Source: Acinetobacter vivianii (lineage in GTDB: Bacteria; Pseudomonadota; Gammaproteobacteria; Pseudomonadales; Moraxellaceae). From it: 39,067 bases of DNA. The stretch is taken from positions 1 to 39,067 of the forward strand of contig NZ_BMDR01000015.1 in assembly GCF_014635885.1 (NCBI RefSeq). Direction: 5' to 3'. Positions 8,315 to 17,238 of the stretch are shown here, in pieces (the first letter of the stretch is position 1; each line of letters opens with the position of its first letter). The notes beneath the pieces are model-generated. The model did not search any database. It worked only from the letters and a program-made list of their open reading frames with translations, and was not told the origin of the DNA. The translations under genes were made by a program, and so were the position numbers.

Positions 8315-8340
8315 ATAGAGTTATAACAGTATAACTCTAT
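8315..8340 (-). promoter_or_regulatory. Transfer-locus dyad operator, copy 2 (before virB1)
   Basis: Inverted repeat ATAGAGTTATA/TATAACTCTAT around ACAG, identical to the core at 18253-18280. It ends about 8 bases before the virB1 start, overlapping the AAGGA ribosome site region, with a TTATAA-type -10 inside. Two copies at the heads of two transfer blocks imply one shared regulator. Confidence 0.75.
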
Positions 8341-8344
8341 TAGC

Positions 8345-8545
8345 CTAATCCTCAAATGGTGTATTTGAAAAATTATGTTTCTCTTTCAAATATTCATTTA
8401 GATAAATTAAGTAGACTAAATTTTTAGTTAATCTACGGCCTGCAAATTCTTCAGGTACTTTTAATTCCCCACGCTTATATCGCAAAAAGTGTTCATCCAT
8501 TTCTGCAAAAAACGCATCACTTACATAGAGTTGTTCTCGTTTCAT
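8345..8545 (-). CDS. Small unknown protein between coupling protein and VirB1
   Basis: 66 charged residues (MKREQLYVSDAFFAEMDEHF...), start preceded by ACAGGA. It sits 16 nt downstream of the VirD4 gene and just before the virB1 operator. The composition (basic, helical, short) would suit a small DNA-binding or coupling-protein partner. A strand-helix-helix pattern can be imagined (KREQLYVS then two helices), so it might be the regulator of the adjacent operator. That is a guess from position. Confidence 0.65.
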   Translation of the reverse strand: MKREQLYVSDAFFAEMDEHFLRYKRGELKVPEEFAGRRLTKNLVYLIYLNEYLKEKHNFSNTPFED

Positions 8546-8561
8546 TTTCCTGTCCTTTTGG

Positions 8562-10079
8562 TTAAACCGCTAAAAATGAGTCAGTGACTTTATCATAAGA
8601 GCGATATTTCATTTTTATTAAAGTTGGCGGGTAATGGCCGGAGAACTTTAAATAAAAATGAAGTGGACGAAGATTGCTTATTTCTTCAGCTTTAACAACG
8701 TGTTCTTTATCTTTAACAAGCTCTACTTTTGCGTCTTTGTTTGCAGATTTCATACGTCTTAATACTTCTACTGAGCCGAAAGCTTTTTCATATTCTTGTG
8801 GGGTATAGGTGTCTTGAGAGTTAAGAGCACATACGCCAAAAGATGAAAAACAGCCACGTAAAGTCATGGCATCTTCACGGCCATAGATTCTGTTTAATTG
8901 AGCCAAACTTTGAATACCGGCCAGAGCAACAAGTCTGTGTTTACGACCTTTTGTTAATACAGCTTCTAAATAAGACAAACGGTTCAAAGAACCCAATTCA
9001 TCTATACAAAAAATGAAGTCTGCATAGTTATCAAAGTCAGATAAAAGTGAGCTACAAATAACGTCAGTAGCACAACTAACTAAAGGTTGTAGTGCGGTGA
9101 GCTGATCTTCACGCCAAGTAATGAAAATATTGCCATCCCCATGTTTTAAGAAATCACGGAATGAAAAATTTCCCTTTTGACAATGGGTGTGAGGGGTTAA
9201 ATAAGTGGTAACGATGCTTCTTAATGTTCCGACTAATTCTTCATTACCTAATGCGCTATATGCATTTGTACCTGCTAAAAAAGCCTTTAAGTCGTCATCA
9301 CTAGAAACCAGTAAAATATTTTCAAGGTATTTAGCTTTTTCAGCTCTATTCAGATCATCCATTTCAAGAATTTTTTGCATGGCTGCTACAACGATCTGAC
9401 GAGCCATGCGGTTAAAATTTTCATGTTGAGCATCTGATGATCTTGGAATGACCGTCATTGCATACGTTTCAATATCATAAGAATTACGGATTTCATTTAA
9501 GATCGACCAGTGCTTTGTTCGAGCATCAAAAGGGTTGAAAATTACATCCCCTTTTTTAAAAAAAAGACTTGCGTATGTCCCGTTAGGGTCAATCACAATA
9601 AGCCTTGTTTTATTGCGCTTATCTTCAACACAAGAGCTAAGAAAATCACTGATGGATACTGACTTACCTTGACCAGTACCACCAGTTAAAAGGAAGTGCT
9701 TAAACTTCAAATCTTGCGGAACAGGTAGGCTACAAAAGCGAACTTGATGCCCGCTTTCTTTAACCATTCTCTTTAATTTGAATGTGCTTACTAACTGTAA
9801 GCCACGCAGTACACGAACGTATCTCTCTCCACCGAAAGGGGTTTTATTATTCTGGAAATAAAACCAAGCAAAGGCACTACTAACCAATAAAACAGCTAAA
9901 AGTATCAATACATATAAAGGCGTTTTAAACGTCAACGGTATTGCGTAAAGCAATGCCTGAGCTTTATGTTCTTTCGGAAAAATAAAAAACTTTGGTAAAA
10001 ATATTAACCATGTGAACAAGGTAATAAGTACAACAGACATTACAGCCTGACCAAAGATTTTTTGAGATTGATCATTCAT
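8562..10079 (-). CDS. virD4: VirD4-type coupling protein
   Basis: 505 residues. Two N-terminal hydrophobic helices (about 13-34 and 54-74), then a TraD/TrwB-like ATPase: Walker A GGTGQGKS (133-140), IVIDPNGTYASLF, Walker B region FIFCIDELGSLNRLSYLEAVLTKGRKHR. It brings the relaxase-DNA complex to the secretion channel. Start overlaps the stop of the upstream VirB1-VirB5 fusion by 4 nt. Its location inside the virB cluster rather than beside the relaxase is noteworthy but occurs in other P-type plasmids. Confidence 0.92.
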   Translation of the reverse strand: MNDQSQKIFGQAVMSVVLITLFTWLIFLPKFFIFPKEHKAQALLYAIPLTFKTPLYVLILLAVLLVSSAFAWFYFQNNKTPFGGERYVRVLRGLQLVSTFKLKRMVKESGHQVRFCSLPVPQDLKFKHFLLTGGTGQGKSVSISDFLSSCVEDKRNKTRLIVIDPNGTYASLFFKKGDVIFNPFDARTKHWSILNEIRNSYDIETYAMTVIPRSSDAQHENFNRMARQIVVAAMQKILEMDDLNRAEKAKYLENILLVSSDDDLKAFLAGTNAYSALGNEELVGTLRSIVTTYLTPHTHCQKGNFSFRDFLKHGDGNIFITWREDQLTALQPLVSCATDVICSSLLSDFDNYADFIFCIDELGSLNRLSYLEAVLTKGRKHRLVALAGIQSLAQLNRIYGREDAMTLRGCFSSFGVCALNSQDTYTPQEYEKAFGSVEVLRRMKSANKDAKVELVKDKEHVVKAEEISNLRPLHFYLKFSGHYPPTLIKMKYRSYDKVTDSFLAV

Positions 10080-11323
10080 TTAACTGTCCCCAAATATTTT
10101 TGTACCGCTTGATGTGAGGCAACTTTGTAGCTTTCCATGCTTGACTGCATCATGAGCATGTTTGAACGCAATTTAGCTTGGTTCGCTTGCAACATACTGT
10201 TTTCAATCGCTATGGCATTTGCTAAATCTTTAGATTGCTTCAATGTGTTTGTAGACACCTGAGCTAACGACTTTAGGTTTTCCATATTGCAGTTAACTTG
10301 TGTCCATGCCACTTCAGCATCAACGTATGCAGTGTTTACACGGCTTGCAGTAACATTCTGGATTTTAGAAAGCTCACTACTAGCATAAACGCCTGTATTG
10401 GTAGCGATCTGACGCTGCAATTCGTTATAAGCATTCTGTTCTTTTGGATTGTTAAATATATTGGTAGGTTGAGGGTCAAACCCGTTAGGTAATTCAAAGC
10501 CCGCAATTTGCGCTACATTTGTTAATAATCCAAGTCCGGCCAAGCCTTTTGTAACGCTGTCATATTGACCTTTTAAAACCTGAATTTGTCTTAAAAGGTC
10601 TTGTACTTGAAGTGCTGCATTTGCATTTTTCGTAGGGTCGAAAACGACTTTACCTGCACCGCCTGTTACTGGAGGAACTGGAGGTAATTCGATTGGGGAT
10701 TCAATATCTACATTTTCAGCTTCAGGAAGTTTCACAGGTTTACAAGCATTTTGTACTTCAAGTTTGGCCTGAATCTTTTTCTGGTTCTCATTTTCAATTC
10801 CTTTGGTCGATGGAGTGTTGCCACTGAAACCACCAGTAACAACGTTGCTACCAAAGTAAGAACCTGTACCACCATAATTTTTATAATACTGAGCAATCTT
10901 AGGCACATAATCTTGTGTCTCTTTTGGCATAACTTTTTTCTTACCTTTTAGATAAGAACGTAAATTTCCCATACCCCAGTTATAGGCATATAGAGCATGA
11001 GGAATATTGCCAAATTGCTGATTGAGCTGTTTAAGATAGCGTGTGCCTGCATTCACATTTTGAGCAGGGTCATTAGGATTAGTCACACCTAAAGATCGAG
11101 CAGTTGCAGGCATTAACTGCATTAAACCCTGTGCGCCTACACCAGAGGCAGCCGAGGGATTGTGCGAAGATTCTTTTTTAATGACCGCATGAATTAATAA
11201 AGGGTCGTAACCATATTTAGAAGCAGCCGTAGTCACAATGGTGTTATAAGGCAAATTTACCGCATCAACACTGAAACTACTTAAACCGACTAATACGCAA
11301 AAGGCTATTCGTTTTAATTTCAT
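10076..11323 (-). CDS. Fusion of lytic transglycosylase (VirB1-like) and VirB5-like domain
   Basis: 415 residues. Signal peptide, then an SLT domain (IKKESSHNPSAASGVGAQGLMQLMPATARSLG with catalytic Glu; YNWGMGNL) to about residue 150. After a Gly/Asn- and Pro-rich linker (about 155-220) comes a VirB5-type helical domain starting VVFDPTKNANAALQVQDLL and including KDLANAIAIENSML. The second half shares these landmarks with the separate VirB5 at 3924. I know of no standard VirB1-VirB5 fusion, so either the two act together at the pilus base or this is a specialised second pilus-tip protein delivered with its own cell-wall enzyme. Confidence 0.85.
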   Translation of the reverse strand: MKLKRIAFCVLVGLSSFSVDAVNLPYNTIVTTAASKYGYDPLLIHAVIKKESSHNPSAASGVGAQGLMQLMPATARSLGVTNPNDPAQNVNAGTRYLKQLNQQFGNIPHALYAYNWGMGNLRSYLKGKKKVMPKETQDYVPKIAQYYKNYGGTGSYFGSNVVTGGFSGNTPSTKGIENENQKKIQAKLEVQNACKPVKLPEAENVDIESPIELPPVPPVTGGAGKVVFDPTKNANAALQVQDLLRQIQVLKGQYDSVTKGLAGLGLLTNVAQIAGFELPNGFDPQPTNIFNNPKEQNAYNELQRQIATNTGVYASSELSKIQNVTASRVNTAYVDAEVAWTQVNCNMENLKSLAQVSTNTLKQSKDLANAIAIENSMLQANQAKLRSNMLMMQSSMESYKVASHQAVQKYLGTVK

Positions 11324-11352
11324 AGTAATTCGTCCTTAACGCAACAGCTCAG

Positions 11353-11382
11353 TTAGACCAGGTATTTCATATCCTGGTCTAA
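11353..11382 (-). terminator. Hairpin between the 151-residue gene and the VirB1-VirB5 fusion
   Basis: Perfect 10-bp stem TTAGACCAGG/CCTGGTCTAA with a 10-base loop. No T-run follows on either strand, so it may pause or process the transcript and not fully terminate it. Confidence 0.45.
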
Positions 11383-11398
11383 CTTGGCCGTTGCTTTA

Positions 11399-11854
11399 TC
11401 ATTTCGCCACGGCCAAACGGTTAGCCAGATCAACAAGAGTTTTAAAATGTGAACCTTGTTGTCCCATAGACAACTCATAACACCCGTTATTTGCGACTTG
11501 TACGCGCATAAAATCATGTGTTTGGCTTGAGTTATCAGAAATAACCGGAGAGATAAAAATAGCTCTAGCATTCGCAATATTTACGGGTAATTCACCAAAA
11601 AGCCCGACTGTTTGCGGTACGCAATTAGGGTCTACGTTGTAATAGATTTTTAGGTCTGCACACGCTTCAGATTTACAACTAGGATTGCTCGAAAACTTAT
11701 AAGTGATGTAGTTGCCCTGATTAGGTGTTTCAGGCACATACGTTAAGCGGTTGCTTTGAGCATAGTTCTGGAGCACTTGCGTAAATGTTTGCGGGAGTTG
11801 AGCTTCAGCAGATAAACCAACGAGAGCACTAAGAGCAATTATTAATTTTTTCAT
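11399..11854 (-). CDS. Secreted protein of unknown function in the transfer locus
   Basis: 151 residues with a signal peptide (MKKLIIALSALVGLSAEA). The mature part has several cysteines (SNPSCKSEACADLK, VDPNCVPQ, NNGCYEL), suggesting disulfide bonds in the periplasm. The last residues LVDLANRLAVAK form a helix. It lies between a small lipoprotein gene (3 nt away) and the VirB1-VirB5 fusion. I do not recognise the family. A periplasmic role in channel assembly is inferred from signal and location. Confidence 0.8.
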   Translation of the reverse strand: MKKLIIALSALVGLSAEAQLPQTFTQVLQNYAQSNRLTYVPETPNQGNYITYKFSSNPSCKSEACADLKIYYNVDPNCVPQTVGLFGELPVNIANARAIFISPVISDNSSQTHDFMRVQVANNGCYELSMGQQGSHFKTLVDLANRLAVAK

Positions 11855-11857
11855 GCT

Positions 11858-12187
11858 TTAATCCTTTTGAAATTTATAGGCTTGGCTTGGGTTATCTACG
11901 TCTGTCAAAATGACCAGATCATCCTTTTGTTCCATTAAATAAGCATCCTGATTGTTGTATTGAACAATCAGTTTTTTATCTTTCTCGACCGCAGAAAGTG
12001 GAACATCACCCCATGAATTTTTTAGGGTTACTTGAGTACCCTTGTTCGTAACAACAAGCGCACTGCTCATACCGTTTTCTTTTTCAAAAGCAGTCTGATC
12101 AATGCGGTTATATTCGCCATCTATTCCCTTAGAGGAACAGGCAACACTTGCTAAACTAAGCAACATTAGAAAGATTGTTTTTTTCAT
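11858..12187 (-). CDS. Small lipoprotein, transfer locus
   Basis: 109 residues with a lipoprotein signal (MKKTIFLMLLSLASVAC, lipobox SVAC). The mature part begins GIDGEYNRID and is predicted beta-rich. It resembles the early mature part of the lipoproteins at 17239 (DISGTWVPES) and 17660 (DYIGVWMNPT), so the three may be distant paralogues. The frame overlaps the 3' end of virB11 by 32 nt. Known counterparts of small lipoproteins in tra operons include VirB7 and entry-exclusion proteins such as Eex of pKM101; the sequence does not decide between these. Confidence 0.75.
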   Translation of the reverse strand: MKKTIFLMLLSLASVACSSKGIDGEYNRIDQTAFEKENGMSSALVVTNKGTQVTLKNSWGDVPLSAVEKDKKLIVQYNNQDAYLMEQKDDLVILTDVDNPSQAYKFQKD

Positions 12188-13196
12188 TTTTCATATCCTC
12201 ATAAGCTTTGAAATAGATAGATGAACAGCCATAACCGCCCGATTCAGTTCTTCCAAGTTGAACAATAATGTCGATACTTTGGTTTACAAACATTTTGACC
12301 TGATCACTTGTAAGCGTAGTACCCGCCATTAAGACCATAAGGGTTAAACGTTCAATCGCGTTAACTGGATCATTGGCATGAAGTGTGGCGATAGAGCCAC
12401 CGTGACCAGAAGAAATTAGATTTAGGTATGTGAATGCTTCAGAACCGCGAATCTCACCTAACAAAATACGTTTTGGATAAAGACGTAAGCAGGCTTCCAT
12501 CAAAGACTGTGCAGTAACTTTAGCTAGACCTTGATCACCTCTTGAGTAATAGAGCTGTAACGAGTTGGGATGAGGTGGACGTAATTCTTTAGCATCTTCA
12601 ATTGTGATTAGACGTTCACCTAAAGGGATACAGTCACTAATGAGTGAGTTGAAGAATGTAGTTTTACCTGAACCTGTACCCGCAGAAATAATGATATTTT
12701 TTTCATACAAAACAGCTTTGCGGATGAACTCATGAAAATTACGCGCTGCATATAAATCCATGAGTTCCTGATCTTTCGCAGAAATCTTTGCAAAAGGTTC
12801 AACCGAGTTAAGAATTGGCTCATATTGATCGTAAGACAAGCTCAAGATACTTGGCTTACGGATAGATAAAGCAATAGACCCTGTGCTTACAGCAGGGTCA
12901 TGCACGATCTGGATACGGTAAAATAAACCCTCATGATCTGGTGACTCAATTTGAGCAGACAATAAGGGTTTTTTATTCGAAATTTCCTGATGTGAATTGG
13001 TTGCAATGTTTTGGGCTAAATCTTTTAAAAGAGCGTAGGTTAAGTTTGGATTTTCCCTTCTAACCATGTCTCTTGTACCTTTCAGAGCGATAAAATACTC
13101 TTTAGGCTTATTCACTGAAATTTCAGTAACATCTTCATTGGTTAAGTCCTCACCAAAGGCCATTTTTAAATCATCAAGTACAAGTATTGAAGACAT
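12156..13196 (-). CDS. virB11: VirB11 traffic ATPase
   Basis: 346 residues. GspE/VirB11-type ATPase with Walker A SAGTGSGKTTFFNSL near residue 170, the Asp box LITIEDAKEL, Walker B KRILLGEIRGSEAF and the His box SGHGGSIATLHAN. Hexameric VirB11 drives pilus biogenesis and substrate transfer from the cytoplasmic side. It follows virB10 by 18 nt in the standard order. Confidence 0.95.
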   Translation of the reverse strand: MSSILVLDDLKMAFGEDLTNEDVTEISVNKPKEYFIALKGTRDMVRRENPNLTYALLKDLAQNIATNSHQEISNKKPLLSAQIESPDHEGLFYRIQIVHDPAVSTGSIALSIRKPSILSLSYDQYEPILNSVEPFAKISAKDQELMDLYAARNFHEFIRKAVLYEKNIIISAGTGSGKTTFFNSLISDCIPLGERLITIEDAKELRPPHPNSLQLYYSRGDQGLAKVTAQSLMEACLRLYPKRILLGEIRGSEAFTYLNLISSGHGGSIATLHANDPVNAIERLTLMVLMAGTTLTSDQVKMFVNQSIDIIVQLGRTESGGYGCSSIYFKAYEDMKNEKNNLSNVA

Positions 13197-13214
13197 GGTT
13201 AAATCCGTCCTATT

Positions 13215-14603
13215 TTATTGGTTTAAGATGGTTGAGAAATCTAAGTCTTTAGCTACTAAGACTTTGATACGGCTACCATGTTTCACCGTAATAGTTGGAG
13301 GAATAGACAAGTTGCGTTGTAAAACACGGTCAGCCTGATTGCCGAATGAGTTTGCAACTTCAGTACGATAAGTTTGACTAGCATTGTTCTGATCGCTACC
13401 GTTCACACCAACGTTGCTAACTCCGGCACCAATCAGACTAAGTAAAGTTGCTGTACCAAAAATACGGCCATAATGGTTGTTAACTTTCCCGCCTAAACCT
13501 GCAATACCAAGACCGTTAGTGCTTGGGCTATCAAGCATGATTTCAACACCATTCGGTGTAATAGCACGATTCCAAACGGCTGCAATTTCAGCTTGGCCGT
13601 CATTCACAATTGATGAATACTGACCAAATAAACGAGTTCCCGCAGGTAATAAACGGTTACGGCCTTGTTCGCTATAAATATCATTTGTTACACGGGCAAT
13701 AATGTTGCTTGGTAAATCACTTTTAACAGCAGTTTCTAAAACAGCATCAATGATTTTACCTTGTTGAATCAACATTCTACGGTCAGCGTTATAGCTTGCA
13801 CGAGCGATAGGAGCTTTTTGATTGCTTGTACTTGAATCAAAACGGCCACCCATTGAACCCGCAGAGTTATTTGCAATACGTGGATTTACATTATTGCCAG
13901 CAGCTCCACCCTGACCGCCTGCTTGTGAACCCTGCATACCCATTAGGAAAGGTGCTAATTCAGGCGGTACACCCGCCATTCCTGAAGCATCACCATTAGG
14001 GCTAACGCCATTACCTTTTGAACCTGAACCGCTACCATCAACCATAATGCCTGATTTATAACGGGCATTTAAAAGAGCCTGTTCTTTTGCAATCGCTTCC
14101 TGACGCGCTTGTTCTTGCTGTTCAGCTAACTTCGCTTGTTGTTCTGCAAGTTGACGTTCAAGCTCAAGTTCTTCAGGAGTTTTCGCAGTTGGTACAGCAG
14201 TTTCGGTTGCTGTCGGAATTGGTTGTGGAGTACCAAACCCAAATGGATTGTTAGGGTTAGCATTATTCGTTTCAGCTTCAACAGGTTTAGTTACGGCAGA
14301 TTCGATACCAGTTGCAGCGCGTGTTTCCTTATTTTTTTGCAACTTGAAATAAACAGCAGCAATAACACCACCAATAACAATAATTAGGAAAAGTACAGCC
14401 TTAGCTAATTTTCCTTTGTCTATATCTTTGGCTGATAACTTCTGTTTTCTATTAAAATCATCTTGGATGCCAAAATCATCATGGGGTTTAGTATTGTCCT
14501 CACCATGAAATTGATGATCGTTATTTTTTAAATCATCTTTAGAGCTAAATTCATCTTTGGTGCCAAAATCATTTTGACCAAATTTGTTGTTCTCATTTGT
14601 CAT
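13215..14603 (-). CDS. virB10: VirB10/TrbI-type channel protein
   Basis: 462 residues. Cytoplasmic N-terminus of about 70 residues rich in repeated D-F and K-D pairs (HDDFGIQDDF), one membrane helix (AKAVLFLIIVIGGVIAAVYF, about 68-88), then a long coiled region of Glu/Gln/Ala repeats (about 140-170), a Gly-rich stretch, and the C-terminal TrbI domain (ADRRMLIQQGKIIDAVLET, LLPAGTRLFGQY, GRIFGTATLLSLI). VirB10 spans both membranes and senses ATP use. The virB9 stop is 1 nt from its start. Confidence 0.95.
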   Translation of the reverse strand: MTNENNKFGQNDFGTKDEFSSKDDLKNNDHQFHGEDNTKPHDDFGIQDDFNRKQKLSAKDIDKGKLAKAVLFLIIVIGGVIAAVYFKLQKNKETRAATGIESAVTKPVEAETNNANPNNPFGFGTPQPIPTATETAVPTAKTPEELELERQLAEQQAKLAEQQEQARQEAIAKEQALLNARYKSGIMVDGSGSGSKGNGVSPNGDASGMAGVPPELAPFLMGMQGSQAGGQGGAAGNNVNPRIANNSAGSMGGRFDSSTSNQKAPIARASYNADRRMLIQQGKIIDAVLETAVKSDLPSNIIARVTNDIYSEQGRNRLLPAGTRLFGQYSSIVNDGQAEIAAVWNRAITPNGVEIMLDSPSTNGLGIAGLGGKVNNHYGRIFGTATLLSLIGAGVSNVGVNGSDQNNASQTYRTEVANSFGNQADRVLQRNLSIPPTITVKHGSRIKVLVAKDLDFSTILNQ

Positions 14604-14604
14604 C

Positions 14605-15342
14605 TTAATTTACTCCAACAATTTCAGGTTTACGGAGAATACAAACGTACTCATTGCCAAGACGTAAAGTGAAAGCATCCGCTACTTTCTCAATCACCAT
14701 GACATTGCCCTCTTGTCTTGAATTTGTGAGTTCTTCATATCCCTCACCATTCACATAGTAGATAGCCGGACGCGGTGAGTTTTTATCAAGTCGAATAAAT
14801 GTAAATTGACCATCATCACTTACACCGAGGACTTTAATTTCCTTGCTGTGCGTTGCATCCATTCCATATTTATCACTTGTCATAGGCAGTTCACCCAATG
14901 CAGGGCGTGGAGCATTTTGTTCGGCAAGTAGGCGATTCTTTCTGTTTGAGTCTGCATAGTTAAAACGCAATACATAAACAGGCTGTGATGAGTTAAATAG
15001 ATTGAAATAGTAGTTACGCTTATCCGTAATCACAGTTAAGTTAGTGCGGTTCATACCGGCTTGCGGTTTTTCCGCAGGCTTGATAAATAAACGGTTGCCT
15101 TGAGGAATGATTTGCCATCCAATTGTGTCACCTGAAGCGACTGTTTGAATTGTTTCATTTCCAAATTCAACAGTGGTTGAAATCCCGAAAGTTGTTGAGA
15201 GTTCAACTACATGGCTTTCAGAATATGGAACAACCTTAATTCGTGAATCTGTCTTTAGACCTACTGGAATCTGACGGGCAAAAGTAGGCGCAGAAACAAC
15301 ACAGGTTGCAGTGAGTAGTATGCTTAAAAGTGTCTTGTTCAT
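14605..15342 (-). CDS. virB9: VirB9/CagX-type outer-membrane channel protein
   Basis: 245 residues with a signal peptide ending APTFA. The N-terminal domain has DSRIKVVPYSESHVVEL and GDTIGWQIIPQGNRLFIKP; the C-terminal domain has PAIYYVNGEGYEEL and VADAFTLRLGNEYVCI, all typical of VirB9. It forms the outer-membrane core with VirB7 and VirB10. Gaps to virB8 and virB10 are 12 and 1 nt. Confidence 0.95.
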   Translation of the reverse strand: MNKTLLSILLTATCVVSAPTFARQIPVGLKTDSRIKVVPYSESHVVELSTTFGISTTVEFGNETIQTVASGDTIGWQIIPQGNRLFIKPAEKPQAGMNRTNLTVITDKRNYYFNLFNSSQPVYVLRFNYADSNRKNRLLAEQNAPRPALGELPMTSDKYGMDATHSKEIKVLGVSDDGQFTFIRLDKNSPRPAIYYVNGEGYEELTNSRQEGNVMVIEKVADAFTLRLGNEYVCILRKPEIVGVN

Positions 15343-15354
15343 TTGTGATCTACC

Positions 15355-16152
15355 TTAATTTTGTGAATTAGTGACTGCTTGAGGTTCAGACGCAGCATTA
15401 ACTGGAGCTTGTGGCAAAGGTTGTGCTACAGCACTTTGATTAACAGAAACTAAGGCATCATTAGACGCATTCTGAGTCAGATTCCAGTTGAAGAATTTCA
15501 CGCCAAAAATGTTGGCATAACGATCTTTGACACTAAGATTCGTATAGTCACCAGTCTTATAGTCAGCAGTAATGGTGTAACTGTATTGTTTAACGTCAGT
15601 ACCTTTGACAACCATTGTGCGGAATGTGGCTTGAACCTTGTTATTACCAAGTAGATTGATCGAAATGATTTTAGGCGTTACAGAGCCGTTCTCACCTAAC
15701 AAGTTAAACGGTGAATTTAGGTTGAGTGCGCTAACCTCATTTTCAAAGTCAGTTCTATCTTTACCATCTAAGAAAATTGCGCCAGACATATACTGTTCGG
15801 CCAGTGAATCTCTACCAATACGGCCGTTATAGCCATAACGACTTTTAATGACCGTCCAGAAATAAGAAGTCACTAATCGCTCAATCATTTTCGGGTCAGT
15901 TTTACTATCAAATTTTTCAACAGAGGTCATAATTCCTGTTTCTGAATCAATGACAGCAATCATTGGTTCGATAGTTTTAAGGGGATAAAGCTTAGCGAGT
16001 GAATAACCTTGAACACCATTAAAGGCAAGAGAGACAGTCAGTGCAGCTAATGCCCACAGAGTAATTTTCCCATTGCGGTTTTCATTCGTCTTTTTGTCTT
16101 TCTGGATTTGCCCTACTGTGGCATCAAGGATTTTCTTTTCTTGTGGTGTCAT
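15355..16152 (-). CDS. virB8: VirB8-type assembly protein
   Basis: 265 residues: short cytoplasmic N-terminus, one membrane helix (ITLWALAALTVSLAFNGVQG), then a periplasmic NTF2-like domain beginning YPLKTIEPMIAVIDSETG and containing YFWTVIKSRYGYNGRIG and FRTMVVKGTDVKQYSYTITADY. VirB8 links the inner-membrane complex to the core channel. The C-terminal ~30 residues are Ala/Pro/Gln-rich and probably disordered. Confidence 0.93.
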   Translation of the reverse strand: MTPQEKKILDATVGQIQKDKKTNENRNGKITLWALAALTVSLAFNGVQGYSLAKLYPLKTIEPMIAVIDSETGIMTSVEKFDSKTDPKMIERLVTSYFWTVIKSRYGYNGRIGRDSLAEQYMSGAIFLDGKDRTDFENEVSALNLNSPFNLLGENGSVTPKIISINLLGNNKVQATFRTMVVKGTDVKQYSYTITADYKTGDYTNLSVKDRYANIFGVKFFNWNLTQNASNDALVSVNQSAVAQPLPQAPVNAASEPQAVTNSQN

Positions 16153-16165
16153 TTTTTATACTCCC

Positions 16166-17230
16166 CTATTTGCGGAACATGCGTTTTACGAAATTGGTTG
16201 CAGATCCAGTAACACCCTGAGTCGCACTGGTAGATGCTTCAAAACCCGCACCCACTAATGAAATAGCGATTTTTGGTATTAATAGGAAAAGACCAATAAC
16301 AACGAATAGGACGATGACCATGACAAAAGCCCCGACAAAAGATGAGCCGTTATCATTTAAATGTTGAATACCTGCTACAACAGACGTTAGAACAAGGTCG
16401 CAACTCACAATAAGTAAGAGGATTACCACATGTGGAGTTAATGCAGCATGTAGCCAGTTGGTTGCAAATCTACGAGTGGCAGGGAACATTGCAGCAGCAA
16501 TAAAAATAGGAGCCACAGCAATTAAGATGCCGATAACGACTTTACAAATAATCCAGATCAGGAAGAACAAACCGCAGACCAGACATGCCAAACCGAAAAT
16601 GAAGCTATAGATCAGGACAAAGAAGAAGCCAGATACAACGTTAGTAATACCCGTATCTACGTTTGAGAAAGCTAAAGTAATGGCATCAAAGATAATTCTT
16701 ACAAATGATTGCAATGTCGTTTTTGAATCTGTTCCGGTCATTTCAGAGATCAGGTTAGGCAGATCATCTAAGAAAAATTCAGCAATGTATGGATAGAATG
16801 AATCCCAACTAAAGACAATTGACCAGATAATTAACATAATGATGAACGTTGCTATCACATCATCAAACGCAATAGCTCTACCGAGCATCATGTTAAAACC
16901 TTGCCATGCTAACCAAACCACAATAAATCCGGCAAAAACAGGCATGATCGGAGTAGTAATCTTCGTGTAGTAGTTCTGAAGATTATTTTTAATGTTTGAA
17001 TCAACACCCTCCATCATAGAATCAACAACCTTATCGAGTTCTTTCATGCCATTTTCGGTGACTTGAGAGACTTCATCAGAAATTTGGTTGTTGCCACCTG
17101 AATTAGTAGTCGGAGGGACTTGTCCACCAGTACCTAAGTCTTGAGGTGGAGTAAAGTTGTCTACAGCATAAGCGGAGCTAATGCCTAGAAAACTAAAGAA
17201 GATCAGGAAAATATAGATGAACTTTTTCAT
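16166..17230 (-). CDS. virB6: VirB6/TrbL-type polytopic membrane protein
   Basis: 354 residues. It begins with a signal-like helix (MKKFIYIFLIFFSFLGISSAYA) and a Gly/Asn-rich stretch, then at least five membrane helices (for example MPVFAGFIVVWLAWQGFNM, FVLIYSFIFGLACLVCGLFF and VVIGILIAVAPIFIAAAMFPA). The AVAPIFIAAAMFPATRRFATNWL region is characteristic of the TrbL/VirB6 family. It forms part of the inner-membrane channel and lies between the lipoproteins and virB8. Confidence 0.9.
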   Translation of the reverse strand: MKKFIYIFLIFFSFLGISSAYAVDNFTPPQDLGTGGQVPPTTNSGGNNQISDEVSQVTENGMKELDKVVDSMMEGVDSNIKNNLQNYYTKITTPIMPVFAGFIVVWLAWQGFNMMLGRAIAFDDVIATFIIMLIIWSIVFSWDSFYPYIAEFFLDDLPNLISEMTGTDSKTTLQSFVRIIFDAITLAFSNVDTGITNVVSGFFFVLIYSFIFGLACLVCGLFFLIWIICKVVIGILIAVAPIFIAAAMFPATRRFATNWLHAALTPHVVILLLIVSCDLVLTSVVAGIQHLNDNGSSFVGAFVMVIVLFVVIGLFLLIPKIAISLVGAGFEASTSATQGVTGSATNFVKRMFRK

Positions 17231-17238
17231 AGTATCAC

